NCBI RefSeq assembly: GCF_002160015.1
Contig: NZ_NFJT01000003.1
Span: 1 to 64,000, forward strand
Direction: 5' to 3'
Source: Anaerofilum sp. An201
GTDB lineage: Bacteria > Bacillota > Clostridia > Oscillospirales > Ruminococcaceae
Length of the DNA stretch: 64,000 bases
Shown here: positions 34,870 through 43,263 of the stretch, in pieces
How the letters are laid out: each line of letters starts with the position of its first letter
Numbering within the stretch: position 1 is the first letter of the stretch
Position numbers and translations under genes: made by a program
The notes under the pieces: generated by a model
Databases searched by the model: none
What the model was told of the DNA's origin: nothing
What the model saw: the letters and a program-made list of their open reading frames with translations, nothing else

Positions 34870-34932
34870 GTTTGCGCAGCCAAAACGCCTTCCCCCGGCA
34901 GGCGGCGGATGAGGCCGAAGCTCGCCCCCCGT
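34870..34932. repeat. Interspersed repeat, partial copy
   Basis: A shortened copy of the same repeat: GCGCAGCCAAAACGCC, CCTTCCCCCGGCAGG, then GGCGGATGAGG and CGAAGCT. It abuts the end of the comM/yifB gene. Confidence 0.6.
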
Positions 34933-36462
34933 TCACAGGCTGTACCCCAGCGAGCGGTCGAGCATGCGGTATTGCAGCGCCTCGGCGATGTGGGCGGAGG
35001 AGAGCAGCTCGCTCTGATCCATGTCGGCCAGGGTGCGCGCCACCTTGAGCACGCGGGTATACGCCCGCGCAGACAGCCCCATCCGGTCGAAGGCGGCTGC
35101 CAGCATCCGGGAGGCGTCGGGCGTCATCCGGCAGACAGCCCGCAGCTGTGCGTCCGGGATGCGCGCATTGCAGCTCACGCCCCATTGCTGCAGCCGCTGC
35201 TGCTGGATGCGCCGGGTCCGCAGCACACGGCTCCGCACCGCAGCGCTGCTCTCGCCGCCGCTGTCGGACGCCAGCGCTTCATATTCCACCGGCTCCACGT
35301 TCACATGCAGGTCGATGCGGTCGAGCAGCGGGCCGGAAATGCGGCTGCGGTACCGCTCAACGGCCGCCGGCGTGCAGGTGCAGGGGTGGGAGGGATGCCC
35401 CAGATAGCCGCAGGGGCAGGGGTTCATCGCCGCCACCAGCATCACATGGCAGGGAAACGCCGCCTGCCCCGCCGCCCGGCTCACCACGATCTTTCCATCC
35501 TCCAGCGGCTGGCGCAGGATCTCCAGCGCGGTGCGCTGAAATTCCGGCAGCTCGTCCAGAAACAAAACGCCGTTGTGCGCCAGGCTCACCTCGCCCGGCC
35601 GGGGCACGCTGCCGCCGCCGGTGAGCGCCACCGGGCTGACCGTGTGGTGCGGCGCGCGGAAGGGACGAACCGTCATCAGCCCGGCGTCGGCCCCCAGCAG
35701 CCCGGCCGCCGAGTGGATCTGGGTGGTCTGCATCGACTCCTCCCGGGTCAGGGGAGGGAGGATGCCGGGCAGGCGCTTGGCCAGCATCGACTTGCCGCTG
35801 CCCGGCGGCCCGATGAACAGCAGATTGTGCCCGCCGCTGGCCGCCACCTCCAGCGCACGGCGCGCTTCCGGCTGCCCGTGCACGTCGGCCAGGTCGGCCG
35901 CAACCAGCGGTTCGCCCTGCTCGAACGGCGCGCAGGGAACCGGCGGCAGGGGCGCGGTGCCGTCCAGATGCTCCAGCAGCTGCCGCACTTCCCGCACTCC
36001 GTACACCGCAAGGCCGGGCAGCACCGCGGCCTCGGCGGCGTTCTCGGCGGGCAGATACAGCGTGCGCACGCCCGCGTTCTGCGCCGCGATCGCCATCGAC
36101 AGCGCCCCGCGCACCGGGCGCACCTCGCCGGCCAGCGACAGCTCTCCCAGAAAGGCGGCGTCGGGCGGCAGGGCGGCGATCTGTCCGCTGGCGGCCAGCA
36201 CGCCCAGCAGGATGGGAAGATCGTACACCGGCCCGGTCTTGCGCTGGTCGGCCGGGGCGAGGTTCAGGGTGATGCGGCTGGCCGGAAAGGAAAAGCCCAG
36301 GTTTTTCAGCGCGCTGCGCACCCGGTCGCGGCTCTCCTTCACGGCGCTGTCCGGCAGGCCCACCAGTTCAAACTGCGGCAGCCCGCGCGAAATATCCGCC
36401 TCCACCGTCACCACAAAGCCGTGCAGCGCAAACACGCCCAGGCTGGTCACCCGTGCAAACAT
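34933..36462 (-). CDS. YifB/ComM-family AAA+ ATPase
   Basis: A 509-residue Mg-chelatase-like AAA+ protein. Domains in order are an N-terminal Lon-like fold (residues 1-180), Walker A GPPGSGKS at 218-225, Walker B LFLDELPEF, a CPCGY zinc-like segment near residue 355 and a C-terminal Mg-chelatase domain. ComM of Vibrio is a branch-migration helicase that aids homologous recombination during transformation; the same role in Firmicutes is an inference. It has its own promoter, and its 3' end abuts repeat sequence. Confidence 0.93.
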   Translation of the reverse strand: MFARVTSLGVFALHGFVVTVEADISRGLPQFELVGLPDSAVKESRDRVRSALKNLGFSFPASRITLNLAPADQRKTGPVYDLPILLGVLAASGQIAALPPDAAFLGELSLAGEVRPVRGALSMAIAAQNAGVRTLYLPAENAAEAAVLPGLAVYGVREVRQLLEHLDGTAPLPPVPCAPFEQGEPLVAADLADVHGQPEARRALEVAASGGHNLLFIGPPGSGKSMLAKRLPGILPPLTREESMQTTQIHSAAGLLGADAGLMTVRPFRAPHHTVSPVALTGGGSVPRPGEVSLAHNGVLFLDELPEFQRTALEILRQPLEDGKIVVSRAAGQAAFPCHVMLVAAMNPCPCGYLGHPSHPCTCTPAAVERYRSRISGPLLDRIDLHVNVEPVEYEALASDSGGESSAAVRSRVLRTRRIQQQRLQQWGVSCNARIPDAQLRAVCRMTPDASRMLAAAFDRMGLSARAYTRVLKVARTLADMDQSELLSSAHIAEALQYRMLDRSLGYSL

Positions 36463-36494
36463 CCGCCATCCGCTCCTTTCTCTCCGCTTTTTCT

Positions 36495-36523
36495 ATTATA
36501 GCGGCGGCGTCCGCTTTTCACAA
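36495..36523 (-). promoter_or_regulatory. Promoter of yifB/comM
   Basis: On the minus strand TTGTGA (36518-36523), 17 bp and a perfect TATAAT (36495-36500). Confidence 0.75.
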
Positions 36524-36570
36524 GAGGGGGAACGCCAGCGCACATCGCCGCGATTTTACACAAAAACAAA

Positions 36571-36599
36571 TTGACATCCCCTGCGGAAATGGTTATTAT
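36571..36599 (+). promoter_or_regulatory. Promoter of the phosphoglucomutase gene
   Basis: A perfect TTGACA (36571-36576), a 17-bp spacer and TATTAT (36594-36599). Confidence 0.9.
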
Positions 36600-36662
36600 A
36601 TAAATAAATGACCCCCTATCCTGTATAAAAATTGGGAATCCTTTTGAAAGAGGTGCAGTTTT

Positions 36663-38345
36663 ATGTATAAAACAGAGTACGAGCGTTGGCTGGCCACCGA
36701 GCTGGAGGACAAGGATCTGGTGCCCGAGCTGCTCAGCGTGCAGGGCGACGACGAGGCCATCAAAGACCGCTTTGCGGTGGCGCTGAAATTCGGCACCGCG
36801 GGTCTGCGCGGCGTGATCGGCGCCGGCACCAACCGCATGAACATCTACGTGGTGCGCCAGGCCACCCAGGGCCTTGCCAACTGGGTCAAAACGCAGGGCG
36901 GAACCCAGACCGTCGCCATCAGCTACGACAGCCGCATCAAGAGCGATGTGTTCGCCAAAGCGGCCGCCGAGGTGCTGGCTGCCAACGGCGTCAAGGTGCG
37001 CATCTATAAAGCCCTGATGCCGGTGCCCGCCCTCAGCTTTGCCACCCGCTTCTACAACTGCAACGCCGGTATCATGGTCACCGCCAGCCACAACCCGGCC
37101 AAATACAACGGCTATAAGGCCTACGGTCCCGACGGCTGCCAGCTCACCGACGAGGCCGCCGACGTGGTATACGCCGAGATCCAAAAGACCGACGTGCTCA
37201 CCGGCGCGAAGGTGATGCCCTTTGCCGAGGGCCTGGAGAACGGTATGATCGAGTATGTGGGCGACGACTGCATCGAGGCGCTGTATGCCGCCATCGAGAG
37301 CCGCAGCGTGCGCCCCGGCCTGTGCAAGACCGCCGGCCTGAAGCTGGTGTACAGCCCGCTGAACGGTTCCGGCCTGGTTCCGGTCACCCGCGTGCTGTCC
37401 GACATCGGCGTCACCGATGTCACCATCGTGCCCGAGCAGAAGGACCCGGACGGCAACTTCCCCACCTGCCCCTACCCCAACCCCGAGATCTTCGAGGCGC
37501 TGCGCCTGGGTCTGGAGCTGGCGAAGGAGAGCGGCGCCGACCTGATGCTGGCCACCGACCCCGACGCCGACCGTGTGGGCATCGCGGTGCGCTGCAAGGA
37601 CGGCAGCTATGAGCTGCTCAGCGGCAACGAGGTGGGCGTGCTCCTGCTGGACTACATCTGCACCGCCCGCATCGAGAACGGCACCATGCCCAAGGACCCC
37701 GTCTGCGTGAAGTCCATCGTGTCCACCCCGCTGGCCGATGTGGTGGCCGCCCATTACGGCGTCGAGTGCCGCAACGTGCTCACCGGCTTCAAGTGGATCG
37801 GCGACCAGATCGCCCAGCTGGAGGCCGCGGGCGAGGTGGAGCGCTTCATCTTCGGCTTCGAGGAGAGCTACGGCTACCTGTCCGGCAGCTATGTGCGCGA
37901 CAAGGACGCCGTGGTGGCCAGCATGCTGATCTGCGAGATGGCCGCCTACTACCGCAGCATCGGCTCCTCCATCAAGGAAGAGCTGGAGCGCATCTACGCC
38001 CAGTATGGCCGCTACCTGAACAAGGTGGACAGCTACGAATTCCCGGGCCTGTCCGGCATGGACAAGATGAACGGCATCATGGAGAACCTGCGCCGGAATC
38101 CTCCCGCCGAGTTCGCCGGCCATAAGGTGGTCAAGGCCACCGACTACAAGAAGCCGGAGGAGACCGGCCTGCCCGCCGCGAACGTGCTGATCTATTCGCT
38201 GGAAGGCGGCGCGAGCGTGGTGGTCCGTCCCAGCGGCACCGAGCCGAAGATCAAGACCTACTTCACCACCCTTGGCAAGGACCTGGCCGAGGCCGAAGCC
38301 CAGAAAGAGGCGCTGGCCGCTGCCCTGAAGCCCCTGCTGGATTGA
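36663..38345 (+). CDS. Phosphoglucomutase/phosphomannomutase (alpha-D-phosphohexomutase)
   Basis: Interconverts hexose 1- and 6-phosphates, supplying sugar nucleotides for wall and storage polymers. The 560-residue protein has the catalytic-serine loop TASHNP (S142), the metal loop DPDADR near residue 302, the sugar-binding GFEESYG and the phosphate-binding RPSGTEPK near the C-terminus. Its length and motifs fit the PgcA-type long form of Firmicutes. Whether glucose or mannose is preferred cannot be told from the sequence. It is monocistronic, with its own promoter and terminator. Confidence 0.95.
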   Translation: MYKTEYERWLATELEDKDLVPELLSVQGDDEAIKDRFAVALKFGTAGLRGVIGAGTNRMNIYVVRQATQGLANWVKTQGGTQTVAISYDSRIKSDVFAKAAAEVLAANGVKVRIYKALMPVPALSFATRFYNCNAGIMVTASHNPAKYNGYKAYGPDGCQLTDEAADVVYAEIQKTDVLTGAKVMPFAEGLENGMIEYVGDDCIEALYAAIESRSVRPGLCKTAGLKLVYSPLNGSGLVPVTRVLSDIGVTDVTIVPEQKDPDGNFPTCPYPNPEIFEALRLGLELAKESGADLMLATDPDADRVGIAVRCKDGSYELLSGNEVGVLLLDYICTARIENGTMPKDPVCVKSIVSTPLADVVAAHYGVECRNVLTGFKWIGDQIAQLEAAGEVERFIFGFEESYGYLSGSYVRDKDAVVASMLICEMAAYYRSIGSSIKEELERIYAQYGRYLNKVDSYEFPGLSGMDKMNGIMENLRRNPPAEFAGHKVVKATDYKKPEETGLPAANVLIYSLEGGASVVVRPSGTEPKIKTYFTTLGKDLAEAEAQKEALAAALKPLLD

Positions 38346-38368
38346 TTTTTCAGATTCGTGAAAATATG

Positions 38369-38406
38369 CAGCCCGTGCCTGTTTGTGGGCGCGGGCTGTT
38401 GTTTGT
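38369..38406 (+). terminator. Terminator of the phosphoglucomutase gene
   Basis: A hairpin with arms CAGCCCG and CGGGCTG, followed by TTGTTTGTTC. Confidence 0.7.
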
Positions 38407-38428
38407 TCAGAAAAAGCAGGGTGAAAAT

Positions 38429-38887
38429 ATGAAGATACGCTATGCAGTTCCAGAGGATTATGAAGAGGTTGAGCGGATCCTGCGGCAGGCACAGCAGATG
38501 CATGTGCGCCTGCGTCCAGATGTCTACCGTGTTGGATCTGTGATGATAGAGCGGGAAAAATTTTCCCAGCTGGCCGAAAGAGGCTGTGTGCTGGTGTGCC
38601 AGGAGGGGGAGGCTGTGATTGGAGCGCTCTGCTTCACACAAACAGAAATAACAGGGTCGCGCAAGATGCCGGGAAAGGTGCTGTATATCGATTTTCTGGC
38701 TGTTCTTGAATCGCATCGCGGAAAGGGGGCTGGCAGTGCGCTCCTGCAAACAGCACGGGAAACAGCCCGAAAAAGCGGCTGTGGCAGCGTGGAACTTCAG
38801 GTGGATGCCGCCAACCATGCGGCCATACAAATGTACAGGCGAGCCGGCTTTTCCGAGAAAACCATTAAAATGTGCCTGAAATTGTAA
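38429..38887 (+). CDS. GNAT-family N-acetyltransferase
   Basis: A 152-residue GNAT-fold acetyltransferase. The acetyl-CoA pyrophosphate loop RGKGAGSALL near residue 97 and the preceding beta-strand YIDFLAVLESHR are clear. The substrate is not predictable. The start ATG 38429 (KIRYAVPEDYEEVE) follows a weak AGGGTG; the in-frame ATG at 38342 would overlap the terminator. The gene is less GC-rich (48% in two 60-base stretches counted by eye) than its neighbours, which might mean later acquisition. Confidence 0.9.
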   Translation: MKIRYAVPEDYEEVERILRQAQQMHVRLRPDVYRVGSVMIEREKFSQLAERGCVLVCQEGEAVIGALCFTQTEITGSRKMPGKVLYIDFLAVLESHRGKGAGSALLQTARETARKSGCGSVELQVDAANHAAIQMYRRAGFSEKTIKMCLKL

Positions 38888-38905
38888 AAACACGCAAATT
38901 CCCTC

Positions 38906-38934
38906 TTGCATCCCGCCCGCCGCTGTGGTATACT
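38906..38934 (+). promoter_or_regulatory. Promoter of rpmE
   Basis: TTGCAT (38906-38911), a 17-bp spacer and TATACT (38929-38934), about 130 bp before rpmE. Confidence 0.8.
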
Positions 38935-38940
38935 GATACG

Positions 38941-39060
38941 GCAATCGTTCCCAAGACTGCTCCGCGGTGTTCGTGCCGCGCTGGTAGTTGATATTGAAGG
39001 TTGTGATGGGCTCATGCCAACAAACATGGCCCCTATTGTCATGAACCAGAAATGAGGTGA
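38941..39060 (+). other. Long 5' leader of rpmE
   Basis: About 120 nt of untranslated sequence lie between the promoter and the ribosome-binding site. It contains a CGCGG/CCGCG stem-loop around 38964-38981. Ribosomal protein genes often have autoregulatory leaders, and leader motifs for L31 have been described in Firmicutes; a match cannot be confirmed by eye. Confidence 0.4.
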
Positions 39061-39065
39061 ACAGA

Positions 39066-39263
39066 ATGAAACAGGGTATCCATCCCAAGTATGTGGACTG
39101 CACCATCACCTGCGCTTGCGGCGAGGTCATCAAGACCCGTTCCACCAAGCCGGAGATCCACGTGGAAGTGTGCTCCAAGTGCCATCCCTTCTACACCGGC
39201 AAGCAGAAGCTGGTTGATACCGGTGGCCGCGTCGATCGTTTCAAGAAGCGTTTCGGCCTGTAA
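39066..39263 (+). CDS. rpmE: 50S ribosomal protein L31, zinc form
   Basis: A 65-residue L31 with four cysteines (C16, C18, C36, C39), the zinc-binding type, and the conserved HPFYTGKQ segment. The start is ATG 39066 after TGAGGTGAACAG; a GTG at 39057 is also in frame but sits inside the Shine-Dalgarno. It has a dedicated promoter and a long leader, and a hairpin follows. Confidence 0.96.
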   Translation: MKQGIHPKYVDCTITCACGEVIKTRSTKPEIHVEVCSKCHPFYTGKQKLVDTGGRVDRFKKRFGL

Positions 39264-39276
39264 TCGAACGACCTGT

Positions 39277-39333
39277 AAGGGGCTGTTTTGCCATGCGCGG
39301 CGCTTTGTGCCGCGGCGTGGAAAGCAGCCCCTT
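39277..39333 (+). terminator. Possible terminator of rpmE
   Basis: A 9-bp stem (39277-39285 with 39325-39333) with a long structured loop. Only TTT follows directly. Confidence 0.5.
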
Positions 39334-39354
39334 TCTGCTGTATAAGGAGCTGTT

Positions 39355-39972
39355 ATGCAGGACTATACCACCATCCAGGGCATGGCCACGGCCGAGATCG
39401 AGGAAAAGCGCAGCCGATTCATCGCCAACGTGTCCTTTGCCGATACCGAAGAAAAGGCGCTGGCCTTTCTGGCCTCTGTCCGCGCCCAGCACCGCACCGC
39501 GCGCCACAACGTCTATGCCTATGTTCTGCGCGAGGGCAGCCGCCTGCGCTATTCCGACGACGGCGAACCCGCCAAGACCGCCGGCCTGCCGGTGCTGGAA
39601 TCCATCCAGCACGCCGGCCTCACCGACTGCGTGGTGGTGGTCACCCGCTATTTCGGCGGCATTCTGCTGGGCACCGGCGGCCTTGTCCGCGCCTACACCG
39701 CCGCCGCCTCGGCCGGGCTCTCGGCCGCAAAGATCGTCACCATCCGCTCCTGCGTGTCGGTGGAGATCACGGTGGACTATGCGCTCTACGAGCGCGCGGT
39801 GCTTTTGTTCCAGCAGGCGGGCGCGCAGCTGGACGAACCGCAGTTTACCGACCGCGTCTATCTGCGCGGCGTGCTGCCCGAAGGCGACGAAGCCCCGCTG
39901 CTCCCCGCGCTGCAGGAGCTCACACGGGGCGACAGCGGCCGTGTGTCGGCCCCCTTTTTCACCCCGTTCTGA
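39355..39972 (+). CDS. YigZ/IMPACT family protein
   Basis: A 205-residue protein of the YigZ (UPF0029/IMPACT) family. The N-terminal domain shows KRSRFIANV, the SDDGEPAKTAGLPVLE signature and VTRYFGGILLGTGGLVRAY; a C-terminal ferredoxin-like DUF1949 domain follows from about residue 135. The family is related to ribosome-associated eukaryotic IMPACT, but its bacterial function is not settled. The start at 39355 follows ATAAGGAGCTGTT. The HD-domain dGTPase-like gene follows after 99 bp. Confidence 0.92.
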   Translation: MQDYTTIQGMATAEIEEKRSRFIANVSFADTEEKALAFLASVRAQHRTARHNVYAYVLREGSRLRYSDDGEPAKTAGLPVLESIQHAGLTDCVVVVTRYFGGILLGTGGLVRAYTAAASAGLSAAKIVTIRSCVSVEITVDYALYERAVLLFQQAGAQLDEPQFTDRVYLRGVLPEGDEAPLLPALQELTRGDSGRVSAPFFTPF

Positions 39973-40071
39973 CCGGCACGAAAATTTTTTTGTTTTCGAT
40001 GCAGGGAAAACAGTCCGCTGTGTCGTATATTGTATACAGAACGCTTTTTCGCGAAGGGAGGCGAGTTCTGT

Positions 40072-41076
40072 ATGGACGAAACGGTGCGCCTGCACACCCA
40101 GCAGATCGAACAGCTGGCGCTGTGCAAATACGCCTGCCCCAGCGCGGCCAGCCGCGGTCGCATGCGCCCCGAGCCGGAATGCCCGCTGCGCACCTGCTTT
40201 CAGCGCGACCGCGACCGCATCGTGCACTGCAAGAGCTTCCGCCGCTTAAAGCAAAAGACGCAGGTGTTCCTCTCGCCGGAGGGCGACCACTACCGCACCC
40301 GCCTCACCCATACGCTGGAGGTGGCCCAGATCGCCCGCACCATCGCGCGGGCTCTGCGCCTGAACGAGGACCTCACCGAGGCCATCGCGCTGGGGCACGA
40401 CCTCGGCCACACCCCCTTCGGCCATGCGGGGGAGCGCGCGCTGGACGCACTGTGCCCGGGCGGCTTCAAACACTATCTGCAAAGCGTGCGGGTGGTGCAG
40501 CGGCTGGAAAAGCAGTTCCAGGGCCTCAACCTCACCTGGGAGGTGCTCAACGGCATCGCCTGCCATACCCGCGGCCGCTGGCCCGCCACCCGGGAGGGCT
40601 GTGTGGTGCGCTATGCCGACCGCATCGCCTATATGAACCACGACATCGAGGACGCCGTCACCGCGGGCGTGCTGCATCCCAGCGCACTGCCGCCGCGGGT
40701 GGTGCAGGTGCTGGGCGGCACCAAGTCCCGCCGCATTTATACGCTGATTGCCGATATGGTGGCGCACGGGCCGGAGACCATCGGCTTTTCACCTGCCATC
40801 GAGGAGCAGTACAACGCGCTGCACAGCTTCATGTATGCCACCGTCTACGTCGACCCGGTGGCAAAGCGGGAGGAGCAGAAGGTGGAAAAGGTGATGGAGG
40901 AATTGTTCGGCTGGTTCTGTGCCGACGCCTCCCGCCTGCCCGCCGACTACCAGCGCATTGCGGAAAAAGAGGGCGTGCCGCGCGCCGTCACCGACTATAT
41001 TTCCGGCATGAGCGACGCGTTCGCCATCCGCACCTTTGAGCGGCTGTTCGTGCCGCAGAAGTGGCAGGGCATCTGA
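40072..41076 (+). CDS. dGTPase-like HD-domain triphosphohydrolase
   Basis: A 334-residue HD-domain protein of the deoxyguanosinetriphosphate triphosphohydrolase-like family. The sequence shows FRRLKQKTQVFLSPEGDHYR, then THTLEVAQIART, the H-D pair in LGHDLGHTPFGHAGE, and the later D in YADRIAYMNHDIEDA. These enzymes cleave dNTPs to nucleosides and triphosphate. The start ATG 40072 is set by GAAGGGAGGCGAG. In many Clostridia this gene lies upstream of dnaG and rpoD, as here. Confidence 0.94.
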   Translation: MDETVRLHTQQIEQLALCKYACPSAASRGRMRPEPECPLRTCFQRDRDRIVHCKSFRRLKQKTQVFLSPEGDHYRTRLTHTLEVAQIARTIARALRLNEDLTEAIALGHDLGHTPFGHAGERALDALCPGGFKHYLQSVRVVQRLEKQFQGLNLTWEVLNGIACHTRGRWPATREGCVVRYADRIAYMNHDIEDAVTAGVLHPSALPPRVVQVLGGTKSRRIYTLIADMVAHGPETIGFSPAIEEQYNALHSFMYATVYVDPVAKREEQKVEKVMEELFGWFCADASRLPADYQRIAEKEGVPRAVTDYISGMSDAFAIRTFERLFVPQKWQGI

Positions 41077-41088
41077 GAGGAGAAAGGT

Positions 41089-41448
41089 ATGGAATACGGA
41101 ATGTTCCAATTTATGAATCTGCTGTTCCCGATCATGTTCATTGTGATCTTCGTGATCGTGATCGGAAGCTTTATCGCCGTGGCGGTGAAAGGGGTGGGCA
41201 CCTGGGCGCGCAACAACGCCCAGCCGGTCATCGACGCCGACGCCACCGTGGTCTCCCGCCGGGAGGACATCCGCCGCGGCACCAACCACCACAGATACAC
41301 TACATATTACGTCACCTTCGAGATGGAGGACCGCACCCGGCAGGAGTTCGCGGTGTCCGGCCGGGAGTACGGCCAGATCTCGGAGGGCGACTATGGTCAG
41401 CTCACCTTCCAGGGCACCCGTTTCCTGGGCTTCCGGCGTGTGATCTGA
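41089..41448 (+). CDS. DUF2500 family membrane protein
   Basis: A 119-residue protein with one N-terminal transmembrane segment (about residues 10-34) and a beta-rich domain containing TYYVTFEMEDRTRQEF, the DUF2500 pattern. No catalytic residues are visible and the function is unknown. It starts 12 bp after the dGTPase-like gene and lies 25 bp before dnaG, so it is probably in the same transcript. Confidence 0.85.
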   Translation: MEYGMFQFMNLLFPIMFIVIFVIVIGSFIAVAVKGVGTWARNNAQPVIDADATVVSRREDIRRGTNHHRYTTYYVTFEMEDRTRQEFAVSGREYGQISEGDYGQLTFQGTRFLGFRRVI

Positions 41449-41473
41449 CCGCGCAAAGGGGGGAGAAGGGGAA

Positions 41474-43240
41474 TTGATCCCGCAGGACTATATTGATGAG
41501 TTGATAGCACGTACAGATATTGAAGAGTTGGTTGGAAGCTATACGGTACTAAAACGCTCCGGACGCACTTATAAGGGGTTATGCCCCTTCCATTCGGAAA
41601 AAACGCCTTCTTTTTTTGTTTACCCTGAAACGCAAAGTTTTTATTGTTTTGGCTGTGGAGCAGGTGGTACGGCTATTACATTTGCTCAAAAGATCAACAA
41701 CCTCGACTATGTGGAGGCGGTGAAATTCCTGGCCGGGCGCGCCGGTATGAAGATGCCCGACGAGGACGACGCCCAGGGCCGGATGCGCAGCCGCATCCTC
41801 TCGCTGAACCGCGAGGCCGCCCGCTTTTATTACAGCTGCCTGAACGGGCCCGGCGGCAAGGAGGCCCGCGCCTACTGGCGGGGCCGCGGCCTGTCGGACG
41901 CCACCATCCGCCGGTTTGGGCTGGGGTATGCACCGGACAGCTTTGGCGACACTTTCCGCCATTTGAAAGCAAAGGGCTTCACCGAGGACGAGTTGCTGGC
42001 CAGCGGCATCGCCAAAAAGAGCGAGAAGGGGAACCTGTACGACGTTTTCCGCAACCGGGTGATGATCCCGATCTTTGACGTGCGGGGCAACGTCATCGCC
42101 TTCGGCGGGCGCAATATGGGCGACGAGAAGCCCAAGTACATCAACAGCCCCGAAACGCTGGTGTACAAGAAAAGCCGCACCGTGTTTGCGCTGAACGTGG
42201 CCAAAAAAAGCACCTCCCGGCGCTACCTGCTCTGCGAGGGATACCTCGACGTCATCAGCCTGCACCAGGCCGGCTTCGACACCGCCGTGGCCGGCTGCGG
42301 CACCGCTCTCACCGCCGAGCAGGTCCGCCTGCTGCGCGACTATGCCGACGAAGTGGTGCTCTGCTACGACTCGGACGAGGCGGGGCAGAAGGCCACCGCC
42401 CGTGCCATGCAGCTGTTTGAGCCGTCCGGCATCAAGATCACGGTGCTGAGCATCCCGGGCGCGAAGGACCCGGACGAATTCATCAAAACCCGCGGCGCCG
42501 AGCGCTTTGCCCAGCTGCTGGACGGCGCCGACAACACCATCGAATACCAGATGGCGCGCGCCCGCCGCCAATACGACCTCACCACGCCGGACGGGCAGGT
42601 CAGCTACCTGAAAACCTGCATCGCGCTGCTGGCCCAGCAGGCCACCCCCACCGAGCGGGACGTCTATGCCGGGCGTCTGGCGCAGGAGACGGGGGTGTCC
42701 CGCGCCGCCATCGACGCCCAGCTGGAGGGCGCGGTGCGCACAGCCGGACGCCGCCGCCAGCGGCAGGACCAGCGCGACCTGCTCAAGGAGGGCATCGCCG
42801 CCACCGTCCAGCTGCCGCGGGGCGTGGCGGCCACCGGCAAGGCGCTGGGCGCGGCCTATGCCGAGCAGCAGCTGCTGGCCGCCCTGCTCACCCAGCCGCA
42901 GCTGGCCCAGCAGGCTTCCTCGCTGGACCCGTCCGCCTTTCTGGTGCCGGAGCTGGGGCAGGCGTTCGGGCTGGTGATGCAGCGCTGGAAAGCGGGGCAG
43001 CCGTTCGAGCTGGCCACCCTGTCGGGCGACCTGCCCGAATCGGGGATGGCGCTGCTCAGCCGGATCCTGGCCCAGAACCACGGCATCACCTTCACCCCGC
43101 AGGACCTCCAGCTCTACATCGACCGCCTGGCCCAGCAGCAGCCCGCTGCCCCGGCGGCCGAGATGAATCCCGACGAGCTGGCCGGGTATCTGGCACGCCT
43201 GCGGCAAAAGAAGCATCCCACCGAACCCGCAGGAGGATAA
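41474..43240 (+). CDS. dnaG: DNA primase
   Basis: Synthesises RNA primers at the replication fork. The 588-residue protein has an N-terminal CHC2 zinc finger (CPFHSE near residue 38 and CFGC near residue 59), a TOPRIM core with EGYLDV and YDSDEAGQKA, and a C-terminal helicase-interacting domain. The start is TTG 41474 after GGGGAGAAGGGG. The first 225 bp, encoding the zinc-finger domain, are much more AT-rich than the rest (42% GC over 41521-41700, 63% in the next 60 bases), with a sharp change at about 41700. It precedes a small sigma-like gene and rpoD in the usual macromolecular-synthesis order. Confidence 0.97.
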   Translation: MIPQDYIDELIARTDIEELVGSYTVLKRSGRTYKGLCPFHSEKTPSFFVYPETQSFYCFGCGAGGTAITFAQKINNLDYVEAVKFLAGRAGMKMPDEDDAQGRMRSRILSLNREAARFYYSCLNGPGGKEARAYWRGRGLSDATIRRFGLGYAPDSFGDTFRHLKAKGFTEDELLASGIAKKSEKGNLYDVFRNRVMIPIFDVRGNVIAFGGRNMGDEKPKYINSPETLVYKKSRTVFALNVAKKSTSRRYLLCEGYLDVISLHQAGFDTAVAGCGTALTAEQVRLLRDYADEVVLCYDSDEAGQKATARAMQLFEPSGIKITVLSIPGAKDPDEFIKTRGAERFAQLLDGADNTIEYQMARARRQYDLTTPDGQVSYLKTCIALLAQQATPTERDVYAGRLAQETGVSRAAIDAQLEGAVRTAGRRRQRQDQRDLLKEGIAATVQLPRGVAATGKALGAAYAEQQLLAALLTQPQLAQQASSLDPSAFLVPELGQAFGLVMQRWKAGQPFELATLSGDLPESGMALLSRILAQNHGITFTPQDLQLYIDRLAQQQPAAPAAEMNPDELAGYLARLRQKKHPTEPAGG

Positions 43241-43263
43241 GCTGCGCGAAAGGAGTGGAGCAG

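Noticed and set aside
38429-38887. GNAT gene as a clear horizontal acquisition
   Set aside because: GC content is lower in parts (48%) but 62% at its start; there are no mobile-element marks, so the signal is too weak.
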